Of a stretch of 8,353 nucleotides of DNA, positions 1 to 5,581 are shown one piece after another. The notes under the pieces are model-generated. The model was not told where the DNA came from. It saw only the letters and a list, made by a program, of their open reading frames with translations, and did no database searches. This DNA comes from Kingella oralis (GTDB taxonomy: Bacteria; Pseudomonadota; Gammaproteobacteria; Burkholderiales; Neisseriaceae). Made by a program: the position numbers and the translations under genes. The stretch spans positions 1-8,353 of the forward strand of contig CAJPSG010000028.1 in assembly GCA_905373195.1 (NCBI GenBank). Direction: 5' to 3'. Every line of letters starts with the position of its first letter. Positions within the stretch are counted from its first letter, which is position 1.

Positions 1-2
1 TT

Positions 3-22
3 AACGCGGTAGCCGCGTTTTT
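3..22 (+). terminator. Intrinsic terminator of a gene left of the window
   Basis: A 7-bp perfect stem (AACGCGG at 3-9, CCGCGTT at 13-19) with a 3-nt TAG loop is followed by three more T residues. The T-run lies to the right, so it would end a plus-strand transcript entering from outside the window. The same hairpin read on the minus strand ends in TTAA and is a weaker terminator, but it could also serve the minus-strand gene ending at 73. Confidence 0.6.
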
Positions 23-72
23 AGGGCATTAAAGATGCCTATGAAAATAGTGAATACAGGTTCTTTGGCTGC

Positions 73-414
73 CTATTTGGGCGGCAGGTGTTTGTCGGTG
101 AGGCTTTGCAGCCATGTGAACACGGCGACGTAAATCAGCGGGCTAATCAAAAGGCTGTCGAGGGTGTGTTCGCGCAGCATATAGTTTGCGCCGAAAATGC
201 CGATGAATGTGCCCAGCGCGTAAAGCGGCAGCCTGAATTTGCCTGCGTTGCGGGTGTTGATGTCCCACATCGTCCAAAAAGGGATAACCAGCAGGCAAAG
301 CACGCCGAAGGTGTACCATTCTTGGTTGGTGATTTTGCCGTCTAGCGCGGAGAAAATCAGCATCACGATGGCGATGATAATGAGGGGTTTGAGTTTTTGG
401 TGATAGTTTTGCAT
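73..414 (-). CDS. Small four-helix membrane protein, function unknown
   Basis: I do not recognise this 113-residue protein. Four hydrophobic segments are visible at about residues 11-27, 33-50, 61-80 and 87-105, joined by short polar loops, and the protein ends in a lysine/proline-rich tail (DKHLPPK). It is therefore probably an integral inner-membrane protein with both ends on the same side. It begins 46 bp after the stop of the upstream minus-strand gene (461-850), which suggests cotranscription. The start is ATG at 414; no good Shine-Dalgarno sequence precedes it (the upstream bases are ACCCCCT), so expression may depend on coupling. A near-DUS at 226-237 lies inside the gene and is read as F-R-L-P. 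No catalytic motif is visible, and the function is left open. Confidence 0.65.
   Translation of the reverse strand: MQNYHQKLKPLIIIAIVMLIFSALDGKITNQEWYTFGVLCLLVIPFWTMWDINTRNAGKFRLPLYALGTFIGIFGANYMLREHTLDSLLISPLIYVAVFTWLQSLTDKHLPPK
226..237 (+). repeat. DNA uptake sequence, 11/12 match, intragenic
   Basis: CGGCAGCCTGAA has an intact 10-base core with a mismatch at the first base. It lies inside the small membrane protein gene, where the opposite strand encodes K-F-R-L-P. Confidence 0.7.
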
Positions 415-459
415 AGGGGGTAATTCGTGTTGACTTGGCTGAAACTTGCTTTGTTCGTT

Positions 460-471
460 TTCAGGCTGCCT
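460..471 (-). repeat. DNA uptake sequence forming a gene's stop codon
   Basis: Exact AGGCAGCCTGAA on the minus strand. Its bases supply the last codons and the TGA stop of the 461-850 gene (AAG GCA GCC TGA, K-A-A-stop). Confidence 0.9.
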
Positions 472-850
472 TTTGGTTGTCGCTGGCTTGTTTCGCTTGC
501 TCTTGTTCAGCTTTGGCGCGTATCAAATGATTGGCATTGAAAATCGCCGCCATGCTCAATGCGATGGCGCACGGCACGAAAACATAGCCTATCCATGTAA
601 ACGGTTCGCCGAAATAAAACGATACGGCAAGCATGGAAAGCGACACATAGCCAAAGTTAAAAGCAAAGCGTTGGCGCGCAGACCATTTCAGCGGCAAGCT
701 GTTTATCCCGTAAAAACCAGCCATCCCAGCGGCAGCAATATAGTGGCGCAGGGTAATCGGATCGCCGCGCAGCATATCGCCCAGCATAAACGCGCCAAAC
801 AGCGCCAGCGTGCCTGCCAGCCATTTGATGCTGTTCCAGAGTTTGTTCAT
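461..850 (-). CDS. Four-helix membrane protein, function unknown
   Basis: I do not recognise this 129-residue protein. Hydrophobic segments lie at about residues 10-27, 36-53, 63-80 and 83-105, followed by a polar, alanine/glutamine/lysine-rich tail of about 20 residues that looks cytoplasmic. ATG at 850 is preceded by AAGGAAG at good spacing, which supports the start. The last residues (K-A-A) and the stop codon are contributed by a DNA uptake sequence, so the natural C-terminus may have been changed when the DUS arose. The gene lies 75 bp downstream of dnaA, beyond an inverted DUS hairpin, in the place where many bacteria carry dnaN. Its size and helix layout resemble the next gene (73-414), and the two could be distant relatives. 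This is inference only. Confidence 0.7.
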   Translation of the reverse strand: MNKLWNSIKWLAGTLALFGAFMLGDMLRGDPITLRHYIAAAGMAGFYGINSLPLKWSARQRFAFNFGYVSLSMLAVSFYFGEPFTWIGYVFVPCAIALSMAAIFNANHLIRAKAEQEQAKQASDNQKAA

Positions 851-871
851 ATTGCTTCCTTTTGCTGGATG

Positions 872-919
872 GCGTTTTCAGGCTGCCTTTGCTGAACCAT
901 ATAGGCAGCCTGAAAACGC
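872..919. terminator. Inverted DUS pair: hairpin after dnaA
   Basis: Two exact DUS copies (877-888 on the minus strand, 903-914 on the plus strand) are extended by GCG/CGC to a perfect 17-bp inverted repeat, 872-888 with 903-919, around a 14-nt loop. It lies 7 bp past the dnaA stop, so it probably ends or attenuates the dnaA transcript. There is no trailing U-run on either strand because the T residues are inside the stem. Termination is therefore inferred, not shown. Confidence 0.6.
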
Positions 920-925
920 TGTTCG

Positions 926-2509
926 CTAATGCTGTATCACAATCAACAACTTCTCATAATCCTGCTTCAATTCAAGCTCTTCCAGCCGCAGCTTGGCGAT
1001 GGTTTTTACCGCGTGCATCACGGTGGTGTGGTCGCGCCCGCCAAATGCATCGCCGATGGCGGGCAGGCTGAGGTTGGTGAGTTCTTTGGTAATCGCCATG
1101 GCAATTTGGCGCGGGCGGGCAAGGTTGCGGCTGCGTTTTTTGCCCAAAATATCGCGGATGCTGATGTGGTAATGGTCGGCGACGGCTTTCATAATCAGCT
1201 CCACCGTAATCAGCTTGTAGTTACTGGCAACGATGTCTTGCAGCGCGTCGGTGGCGAGGTCTATGTCAATGGTGCTGGCTTTGCTAAATCGGCAGCGCGC
1301 GATCACGCGGTTCAACGCGCCTTCTAGCTCGCGCACGTTTTGTTTGACGTTTTGCGCGATAAAGGTGGCGGCATCTTCTTCCAGCATAATGCCTGCGGCT
1401 TGGGCTTTGCGCTCCAAAATGTCCACGCGCATTTCCAGTTCGGGCGGTTCTAGACGGATGGTCATGCCCCATGAAAAGCGGGAAACAAGGCGTTTGTCCA
1501 TCGCTTCTAGGCTGCTGGGCAATTGGTCGCAGGTTAGGATGATTTGTTGGTCGCGCGAGTGAAAGTGTTCAAACAAAAAGAAAAACTCTTCCATGGTGCG
1601 GTCTTTGCCTGAAATAAATTGAATATCGTCGATAATCAGCAGGTTGTAATGCAAATATTGTTGCTTGAAGGTATCCCACGTTTTGTTGCGCACGGTCGCC
1701 ATAAAGGTTTTCAGGTATTCGTCTGAGTGCATATAGCGCACTTTGGCTTTGGGGTTGAGCCGCAACAATTCGTTGCCAATGGCTTGCACCAAGTGGGTTT
1801 TGCCCAAGCCTGTGCTGCCGTATACGAAAAACGGGTTATACATGCTGTCGCCCGGTTTTTCGGCGATGCTTTTGGCAACGTTTGCCGCCAGCTGGTTGCC
1901 CTTGCCTTCCACCAGCGTGTCAAAGGTGTAATCGGGGGAAAGATTGGTTTGGTGCAGGCGTTGCTCGGCGGCTTCGCGTGCTTGCTCGGCGGCGATGGCG
2001 GATGTTGGCTCGGCGGCGTTTTCAGGCTGCGTTTCGTCTGTTTTTTTGCTGGAACGCAAGTTGCTCATGCGCTCGGCGATGATGTCTTGCGCGCTTTTGT
2101 TTTTATTGCGCGCGGCTTCGGCTTTGCTTTCTGTTTGGGCTGCGGCTGGCGTTGTGCTGGCGGCGCTGGTTTTCAGGCTGCCTTCTGTGTTGTCGGCAGG
2201 GCTTGCGGTATCCGTTGGCAAATCAGTCGGCACATCAGCAGGCACAACAGCAATCGCCACTTGCTCGCCCACGCCCGCTTGAAACCGCAATTCGGGCGCA
2301 TCGGGCGCAATCAGCGCGGCGGCTTCGTGGATTTTGCGGGCGTATTGGGTGCGCAACAGGTTTGCCGCAAATTGGTTTTTGGCAAACAACACCCACGCGC
2401 CATCTTGTTCGCCCACCGTAATCGGCGCGATGTCGCGGGAAAATTGCTGTTCGGAAAGCTCGGATTGCAAAAGCGCAAGGCATTGGGACCAAAATTCGGG
2501 AAGACGCAT
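926..2509 (-). CDS. dnaA: Chromosomal replication initiator protein DnaA
   Basis: DnaA is an AAA+ ATPase that binds 9-bp DnaA boxes, melts the origin and loads the replicative helicase; it also represses its own gene. At 527 residues all domains are present. Domain I is at about 1-85 (FWSQCLALL start). A low-complexity linker spans about 86-187. The AAA+ core has Walker A GSTGLGKTH at 231-239, Walker B LLIIDDIQF at 290-298, sensor 1 near LTCD (325-328), the arginine-finger box around SRFSWG (343-348) and sensor 2 in NVRELEGALNR (391-401). Domain IV carries the DnaA signature GGRDHTTVMHA at 490-500. ATG at 2509 fits the usual N-terminus, but its Shine-Dalgarno sequence is weak (AAAGTAG). The linker contains one exact DUS (2172-2183) and one near-DUS (2021-2032). 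Three DnaA boxes upstream suggest autoregulation. The expected neighbour dnaN is missing downstream. Confidence 0.98.
   Translation of the reverse strand: MRLPEFWSQCLALLQSELSEQQFSRDIAPITVGEQDGAWVLFAKNQFAANLLRTQYARKIHEAAALIAPDAPELRFQAGVGEQVAIAVVPADVPTDLPTDTASPADNTEGSLKTSAASTTPAAAQTESKAEAARNKNKSAQDIIAERMSNLRSSKKTDETQPENAAEPTSAIAAEQAREAAEQRLHQTNLSPDYTFDTLVEGKGNQLAANVAKSIAEKPGDSMYNPFFVYGSTGLGKTHLVQAIGNELLRLNPKAKVRYMHSDEYLKTFMATVRNKTWDTFKQQYLHYNLLIIDDIQFISGKDRTMEEFFFLFEHFHSRDQQIILTCDQLPSSLEAMDKRLVSRFSWGMTIRLEPPELEMRVDILERKAQAAGIMLEEDAATFIAQNVKQNVRELEGALNRVIARCRFSKASTIDIDLATDALQDIVASNYKLITVELIMKAVADHYHISIRDILGKKRSRNLARPRQIAMAITKELTNLSLPAIGDAFGGRDHTTVMHAVKTIAKLRLEELELKQDYEKLLIVIQH
2021..2032 (-). 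repeat. DNA uptake sequence, 11/12 match, in the dnaA linker
   Basis: The core GCAGCCTGAA is intact with one mismatch in the 5' flank. It is read in dnaA as Q-P-E-N (residues 161-164), in the unconserved linker domain. Confidence 0.75.
2172..2183 (-). repeat. DNA uptake sequence in the dnaA linker
   Basis: Exact AGGCAGCCTGAA on the minus strand, read in dnaA as G-S-L-K (residues 110-113) in linker domain II. Confidence 0.88.
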
Positions 2510-2527
2510 GGGACTACTTTATTACGT

Positions 2528-2536
2528 TGTGGATAT
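2528..2536 (-). promoter_or_regulatory. DnaA box, 8/9 match
   Basis: TGTGGATAT, the complement of ATATCCACA, differs from the consensus TTATCCACA only at the first base. It lies just downstream of the dnaA -10 box, at about the expected transcription start, where bound DnaA would block transcription. Confidence 0.6.
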
Positions 2537-2543
2537 GTTCGCC

Positions 2544-2549
2544 ATTATA
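2544..2549 (-). promoter_or_regulatory. dnaA promoter -10 box
   Basis: A perfect TATAAT on the minus strand, 35 bp upstream of the dnaA ATG. No convincing -35 hexamer was found at 16-18 bp; TTAACA at 2561-2566 is only 11 bp away. The promoter may depend on an activator or on the DnaA boxes just upstream. Confidence 0.55.
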
Positions 2550-2577
2550 CCGCAAATTTTTGTTAAGACCGCGCCGT

Positions 2578-2586
2578 TGTGGATAA
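2578..2586 (-). promoter_or_regulatory. DnaA box, perfect consensus
   Basis: TGTGGATAA is the exact complement of TTATCCACA. It faces the next box (2589-2597) across 2 bp, making a 20-bp palindromic double box about 30 bp upstream of the dnaA -10 element. Confidence 0.8.
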
Positions 2587-2588
2587 CA

Positions 2589-2597
2589 TTATCCACA
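2589..2597 (+). promoter_or_regulatory. DnaA box, perfect consensus
   Basis: TTATCCACA, an exact match to the high-affinity consensus, paired head-to-head with the box at 2578-2586. Confidence 0.8.
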
Positions 2598-2674
2598 GTT
2601 TTTTCGGCGCGATGGGACTGTTGTCAGCAGCCAACAAATCATAAAAAATCACGAAAAATCAATCATTTTTACAC

Positions 2675-2680
2675 TATAAT
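2675..2680 (+). promoter_or_regulatory. SPFH gene promoter -10 box
   Basis: TATAAT on the plus strand, 38 bp before the ATG at 2719, within an AT-rich stretch. No good -35 hexamer is visible upstream. The gene's Shine-Dalgarno AAGGAG is at 2708-2713 with a 5-nt spacer. Confidence 0.5.
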
Positions 2681-2718
2681 CCAACCCATTTTCAACCCTC
2701 AACCGATAAGGAGTTCCC

Positions 2719-3579
2719 ATGAGCCAGTCATACAGCAAAAAATACACCATGCCGCATCTTAACGGTTTTGCCGCAGCCGCCGTGTTGGTGGCAATCACGC
2801 TATTTGTGGTGTGGCGAATGTTTAGCGCATTGGAAAACGGAGCGGGCGGCTTGGGTTTTCTGCTGCTGCCGCTGGGATATGGCTTTACGCGCTTTCGCGT
2901 GGTGCAGCCTAACACCGCTTTGGTGGGCACGCTGTTTGGCAAATACGCAGGCGTGTTACCCCAATCGGGCTTTTTTTGGCTACTGCCGTTTTACAACACG
3001 GTGAGCGTGTCGCTGAAAACCAGTAACTACGTTACCGCCACGCTGAAAGTGAACGATGCTTCGGGCACGCCGATTGAAATCGCCGCCGCCATTGTGTACC
3101 ACATTGAAAACCCCGCCGCTGCGGTGCTGGATGTGGAAAACGCGCATGGCTTTTTGCAAGTGCAAAGCGAGGGCGCGCTGCGCGTGTTGGCAACGCACCA
3201 CCCCTACACCAACGACGGCACGGCAGACAGCCTAACAGGGCATTCGGACAAAATCTTGGAGCAATTTCGCCGCATGGTGCAAGAGCGTGTGGAAATTGCG
3301 GGCATCAGCATTGATGAAACACGCTTTACCCATTTGGCTTACGCGCCCGAAATCGCGCAAGCCATGCTGCGCCGCCAGCAAGCCGAAGCGGTGATTTTGG
3401 CGCGGCAAACGCTGGTGCGCGGCGCGATTGGCATGGTGGCGGGCACGGTGGTGGAATTGGAAAAACGCGGCATTGTGGCAATGAGCGAGCCCGAAAAAGC
3501 CAAACTGGTTACCAATATGATGACGGTGTTGCTGTCCGAAGAAAACGCCGCGCCCGTGTTGAATGTGAGCGGGGATTGA
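2719..3579 (+). CDS. SPFH/band-7 domain membrane protein
   Basis: This 286-residue protein reads as a member of the stomatin/prohibitin/flotillin (SPFH, band 7) superfamily, membrane-anchored proteins that form oligomeric scaffolds and often control membrane proteases or lipid domains. Two hydrophobic segments at about 17-34 and 44-57 form a likely membrane hairpin. The SPFH domain follows (about 60-235): after N-T-A-L-V-G come F-G-K-Y-x-G and then a beta-rich stretch with I-E-I-A-A-A-I-V-Y-H-I. Near its end it has the charged helix R-R-Q-Q-A-E-A-V-I-L-A-R (218-229) typical of the family. The start ATG has a strong AAGGAG. The gene is divergent from dnaA and is followed by an inverted DUS hairpin. 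Its coding strand is G-rich, unlike the three genes after it. The specific partner is unknown. Confidence 0.88.
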   Translation: MSQSYSKKYTMPHLNGFAAAAVLVAITLFVVWRMFSALENGAGGLGFLLLPLGYGFTRFRVVQPNTALVGTLFGKYAGVLPQSGFFWLLPFYNTVSVSLKTSNYVTATLKVNDASGTPIEIAAAIVYHIENPAAAVLDVENAHGFLQVQSEGALRVLATHHPYTNDGTADSLTGHSDKILEQFRRMVQERVEIAGISIDETRFTHLAYAPEIAQAMLRRQQAEAVILARQTLVRGAIGMVAGTVVELEKRGIVAMSEPEKAKLVTNMMTVLLSEENAAPVLNVSGD

Positions 3580-3583
3580 TTGG

Positions 3584-3619
3584 TTTCAGGCTGCCTAGCA
3601 ATGTTTAGGCAGCCTGAAA
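3584..3619. terminator. Inverted DUS pair: hairpin after the SPFH gene
   Basis: Exact DUS copies at 3585-3596 (minus) and 3607-3618 (plus) form a 14-bp perfect stem, 3584-3597 with 3606-3619, and an 8-nt loop. It starts 5 bp after the SPFH stop. No trailing U-run follows, and the next gene's Shine-Dalgarno is 4 bp away, so partial read-through is plausible. Confidence 0.55.
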
Positions 3620-3633
3620 AATAAGGAAAACCG

Positions 3634-4176
3634 ATGAAAGCAAACAATTATGATGCCCTACTCACCTACGCGCGATTATTGAGCGAATTGCAATCGGGCG
3701 AGCTTGAAATCTCGTGGCAGAAAATCACGCCCATCAGCAAACAAGACCACCTGCTAACACGGCAGCACTTGCACCGCCTGATTTTGCTGGGCTTGCTGCT
3801 TATGGTAACGGCACCGTTGGCAGGGTTTTTGAGTTTTAATGAACAGCACACTGTTGAGCTGCTATTTAGCGCGGCAGTGCTTTTTCTCACAATAGCAATA
3901 CTGAAAACAGAACTGCCCGATGCCATCCGCATCTTGCGCACCCCAATCGGCACAATGCAGCCTGAAAACTTTACGCTCTATTTCATCGAAACTCGCAGAC
4001 ACAAGTACAGCTATTACCCCAAAAACACACTACAAACCCGTTGCGACAAATACCTGCCCGATTGGGACAGCTTCACGCTGGCAGACTGGCAAGCCCTGCT
4101 GCCCGATGCGCCCAACCCCGAAGCATTGCAACAGCTTATCCACGCCATTCAAAAACGGCTTACCGAAGACGAATAG
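3634..4176 (+). CDS. Two-helix membrane protein, first of three tandem paralogues
   Basis: I do not recognise the family of this 180-residue protein. It has an N-terminal block with I-S-W-Q-K-I-T-P-I-S at 26-35, two hydrophobic segments at about 48-66 and 74-91, and a C-terminal block ending D-W-x-x-F-T-L-A-D-W-Q-A-L-L-P (143-157) and a helix L-Q-Q-L-I-H-A-I-Q-K-R-L. The same layout recurs in the next two genes, so the three are tandem paralogues, with this one the most divergent. It lacks the C-Y-F-x-P-x-x-C-S motif of the other two. The start ATG has AAGGAAAA at 3623-3630. A near-DUS (3955-3966) is read as M-Q-P-E-N. Function is unknown; by topology both terminal blocks are probably cytoplasmic. 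Confidence 0.75.
   Translation: MKANNYDALLTYARLLSELQSGELEISWQKITPISKQDHLLTRQHLHRLILLGLLLMVTAPLAGFLSFNEQHTVELLFSAAVLFLTIAILKTELPDAIRILRTPIGTMQPENFTLYFIETRRHKYSYYPKNTLQTRCDKYLPDWDSFTLADWQALLPDAPNPEALQQLIHAIQKRLTEDE
3955..3966 (+). repeat. DNA uptake sequence, 11/12 match, intragenic
   Basis: ATGCAGCCTGAA has an intact 10-base core. It encodes M-Q-P-E (residues 108-111) in the first paralogue. Confidence 0.72.
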
Positions 4177-4181
4177 TGATG

Positions 4182-4223
4182 TTCAGGCAGCCTGCGTAGC
4201 GAAGCCCAGTTGCGAAGCTAAAA
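4182..4223. repeat. Degenerate DUS plus GCGAAGC repeat element
   Basis: The spacer between the first two paralogues begins with the palindrome CAGGCAGCCTG (4184-4194), a DUS whose 3' AA has become CG. GCGAAGC then occurs twice (4199-4205, 4212-4218). GCGAAGCTAAAA at 4212-4223 recurs exactly inverted at 6088-6099 after rnpA, so this is probably a dispersed intergenic element and not random sequence. Confidence 0.45.
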
Positions 4224-4255
4224 CCTTTTTTACCATCACAAACAAGGAAACCACC

Positions 4256-4795
4256 ATGCAAAACCATTCAACCCCCGACACCCCATTCGCCGAATTGCTC
4301 CACGCCGTGCAAGCAGGCGAGAAGCGCATCACATGGCAAAAATCCCACCCCATTAGCGACAGCGAACGCGCCAACGCCAAAACAACAAAATGGGCGTTTT
4401 TAGCCGCCGCGTTCGCACTGCCGATTTTCAGCCTAAGCAGCTGCTACTTCACCCCCGATATATGCAGTCCCAGCAGCGGTTTGTTTTTTTGGCTATTTCT
4501 CGCCATTGCGCTTATTTTCAATATCAGCATTATCGGGTTTGATATTTGGATAGCTAAACGCATGGGGCGCATCGCTGACCATCCCGCCGCGCAGCCCTTC
4601 CCCACCCTTTACACCCTGCAAACACAAGCAGCACGCCGCTACGCCAACGGCATCACCGCCGCTCGCGGCAGAATTACCCAGCTGGGCTGGCAAAAATTTA
4701 CCCCCGCCCAATGGACAGAAATTCTCCCCGTCGCCAGCGCAGACGAAGTACACCGCCTTAGCCAAATGATTGTCCAACGTCTAAACAGCAAATAA
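4256..4795 (+). CDS. Two-helix membrane protein, second tandem paralogue
   Basis: Unrecognised 179-residue protein of the same family as its neighbours. The N-terminal block (T-P-D-T-P-F-A-E-L-L-H-A-V-Q, then I-T-W-Q-K at 25-29 and I-S-D-x-E-R-A) is nearly the same as in the third copy. Hydrophobic segments lie at about 46-62 and 76-99, with Cys63 and Cys70 in C-Y-F-T-P-D-I-C-S between them. The C-terminal block has Y-T-L-Q-T (119-123), G-W-Q-K-F-T-P-A-Q-W-T-E-I-L-P (144-158) and a final helix. The reading frame is open back to 3920, but that part overlaps the first paralogue in another frame. ATG at 4256 has AAGGAAA at 4244-4250 and aligns with the third copy, so I use it. Function unknown; a disulfide on the outer side is possible. 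Confidence 0.78.
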   Translation: MQNHSTPDTPFAELLHAVQAGEKRITWQKSHPISDSERANAKTTKWAFLAAAFALPIFSLSSCYFTPDICSPSSGLFFWLFLAIALIFNISIIGFDIWIAKRMGRIADHPAAQPFPTLYTLQTQAARRYANGITAARGRITQLGWQKFTPAQWTEILPVASADEVHRLSQMIVQRLNSK

Positions 4796-4805
4796 ACCCA
4801 TAACG

Positions 4806-4849
4806 TTTTCAGGCTGCCTCACCCCCCCGCCATAAAGGCAGCCTGAAAA
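4806..4849 (+). terminator. Inverted DUS pair with downstream T-run
   Basis: Exact DUS at 4808-4819 (minus) and 4836-4847 (plus) form a 14-bp perfect stem (4806-4819, 4836-4849) around a 16-nt loop containing seven C residues. CCCTTTTT follows within 10 nt, making this the most terminator-like of the DUS hairpins. It lies between the second and third paralogues. Confidence 0.6.
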
Positions 4850-4882
4850 GCCCTTTTTATCATTACCAACAAGGAAACAACC

Positions 4883-5446
4883 ATGCCAAACACCCCCGAC
4901 ACCCCGTTCGCTGAATTACTCCACGCTGTGCAATCCAACGCAACGCACATCACATGGCAAAAATCCAGCCACATTAGCGACCGCGAACGTGCCGATGCAA
5001 AAAAAAACGCAAAACGGTGGTTATTGATAACCCTTTTAACGCTCGCAATGCTGATAGACAAAATAAGCACTTATTTTTGTTATTTCTTTCCCCATGTATG
5101 CAGCCGTCCAAACTCACCCCAATCATTAGCTGGCTGGCTTCTCTTATTATTTTGGCTATTTTTCTATACAGCACTGCCTTTCAATTTTTTCATGATGTTT
5201 AGGCAGGCGCGCAAAATTGCCCACCATCCCACTGAGCAGCCTTGCCCCATAACCTACACCCTGCAAACAAAAGCATCATTCCGATATTTCCTCGCCAAAG
5301 GAATATTCGCTTCACGCGGCATGAATCTTAGCCCCGATTGGCAAAAATTCACCGCAACCGATTGGGCAGAAATTCTCCCCACCGCCACACCCAATGAAGT
5401 GCAACAGCTCAGCCAAATGATTATCCAACGGCTCAATAATCAATAG
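4883..5446 (+). CDS. Two-helix membrane protein, third tandem paralogue
   Basis: Unrecognised 187-residue protein, closest to the second paralogue. N-terminal block T-P-D-T-P-F-A-E-L-L-H-A-V-Q and I-T-W-Q-K (23-27); hydrophobic segments at about 46-66 and 84-106; Cys66 and Cys73 in C-Y-F-F-P-H-V-C-S; then Y-T-L-Q-T (125-129), D-W-Q-K-F-T-A-T-D-W-A-E-I-L-P (152-166) and a helix S-Q-M-I-I-Q-R-L. The 30 bp before the start, with ACAAGGAAAC, are also nearly the same as before the second copy, so the duplication included the ribosome binding site. The membrane part is AT-rich and differs most, while both ends are kept, suggesting selection on the terminal blocks. ATG at 4883 is supported by the Shine-Dalgarno sequence and the alignment. 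Confidence 0.78.
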   Translation: MPNTPDTPFAELLHAVQSNATHITWQKSSHISDRERADAKKNAKRWLLITLLTLAMLIDKISTYFCYFFPHVCSRPNSPQSLAGWLLLLFWLFFYTALPFNFFMMFRQARKIAHHPTEQPCPITYTLQTKASFRYFLAKGIFASRGMNLSPDWQKFTATDWAEILPTATPNEVQQLSQMIIQRLNNQ

Positions 5447-5449
5447 CAT

Positions 5450-5488
5450 TTTCAGGCTGCCTAACCCCACGCAAAAGGCAGCCTGAAA
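5450..5488. terminator. Inverted DUS pair: hairpin after the third paralogue
   Basis: Exact DUS at 5451-5462 (minus) and 5476-5487 (plus) give a 13-bp stem with a 13-nt loop, 3 bp after the stop codon. It insulates the trio from the rpmH promoter 22 bp further on. No U-run follows. Confidence 0.55.
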
Positions 5489-5510
5489 CCAGCCAAAGCA
5501 CTTATTTTGT

Positions 5511-5539
5511 TTGACAAACCGCATCAAAACAGGTTTAAT
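5511..5539 (+). promoter_or_regulatory. rpmH promoter
   Basis: A consensus -35 TTGACA (5511-5516) and a TTTAAT -10 (5534-5539, 5/6 match) are separated by exactly 17 bp. They lie 42 bp before the rpmH ATG, the best sigma-70 promoter in the window. It probably drives rpmH and rnpA, and perhaps yidD and yidC. Confidence 0.75.
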
Positions 5540-5581
5540 GCGCCGTTTATTTTTCCCCCAATATTTGATTAGGAAACCAAC

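Larger units (their letters stand above)
2510..2718. promoter_or_regulatory. Divergent dnaA/SPFH control region, candidate oriC
   Basis: This 209-bp intergenic region separates dnaA (minus) from the SPFH gene (plus). It holds three DnaA boxes on the dnaA side (2528-2597) and an AT-rich stretch at about 2636-2690 with two AAAAATCA copies 10 bp apart (2644-2651, 2654-2661), which could be an unwinding element. A TATAAT box serves each direction. Gene orientation diverges here as at many origins. Against an origin: three boxes are few, and the plus strand is G-rich on both sides rather than flipping here. dnaA autoregulation is the safer reading. Confidence 0.5.

Noticed and set aside
1727..2566. 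Long plus-strand open frame of 279 codons
   Set aside because: It lies wholly antisense to dnaA, has a cysteine/glycine/arginine-rich, non-protein-like content and no ribosome binding site; it is a shadow of dnaA.
3920..4255. 112-codon N-terminal extension of the second paralogue
   Set aside because: It overlaps the first paralogue in another frame, has no homologous part in the third copy, and the internal ATG at 4256 has a good Shine-Dalgarno.
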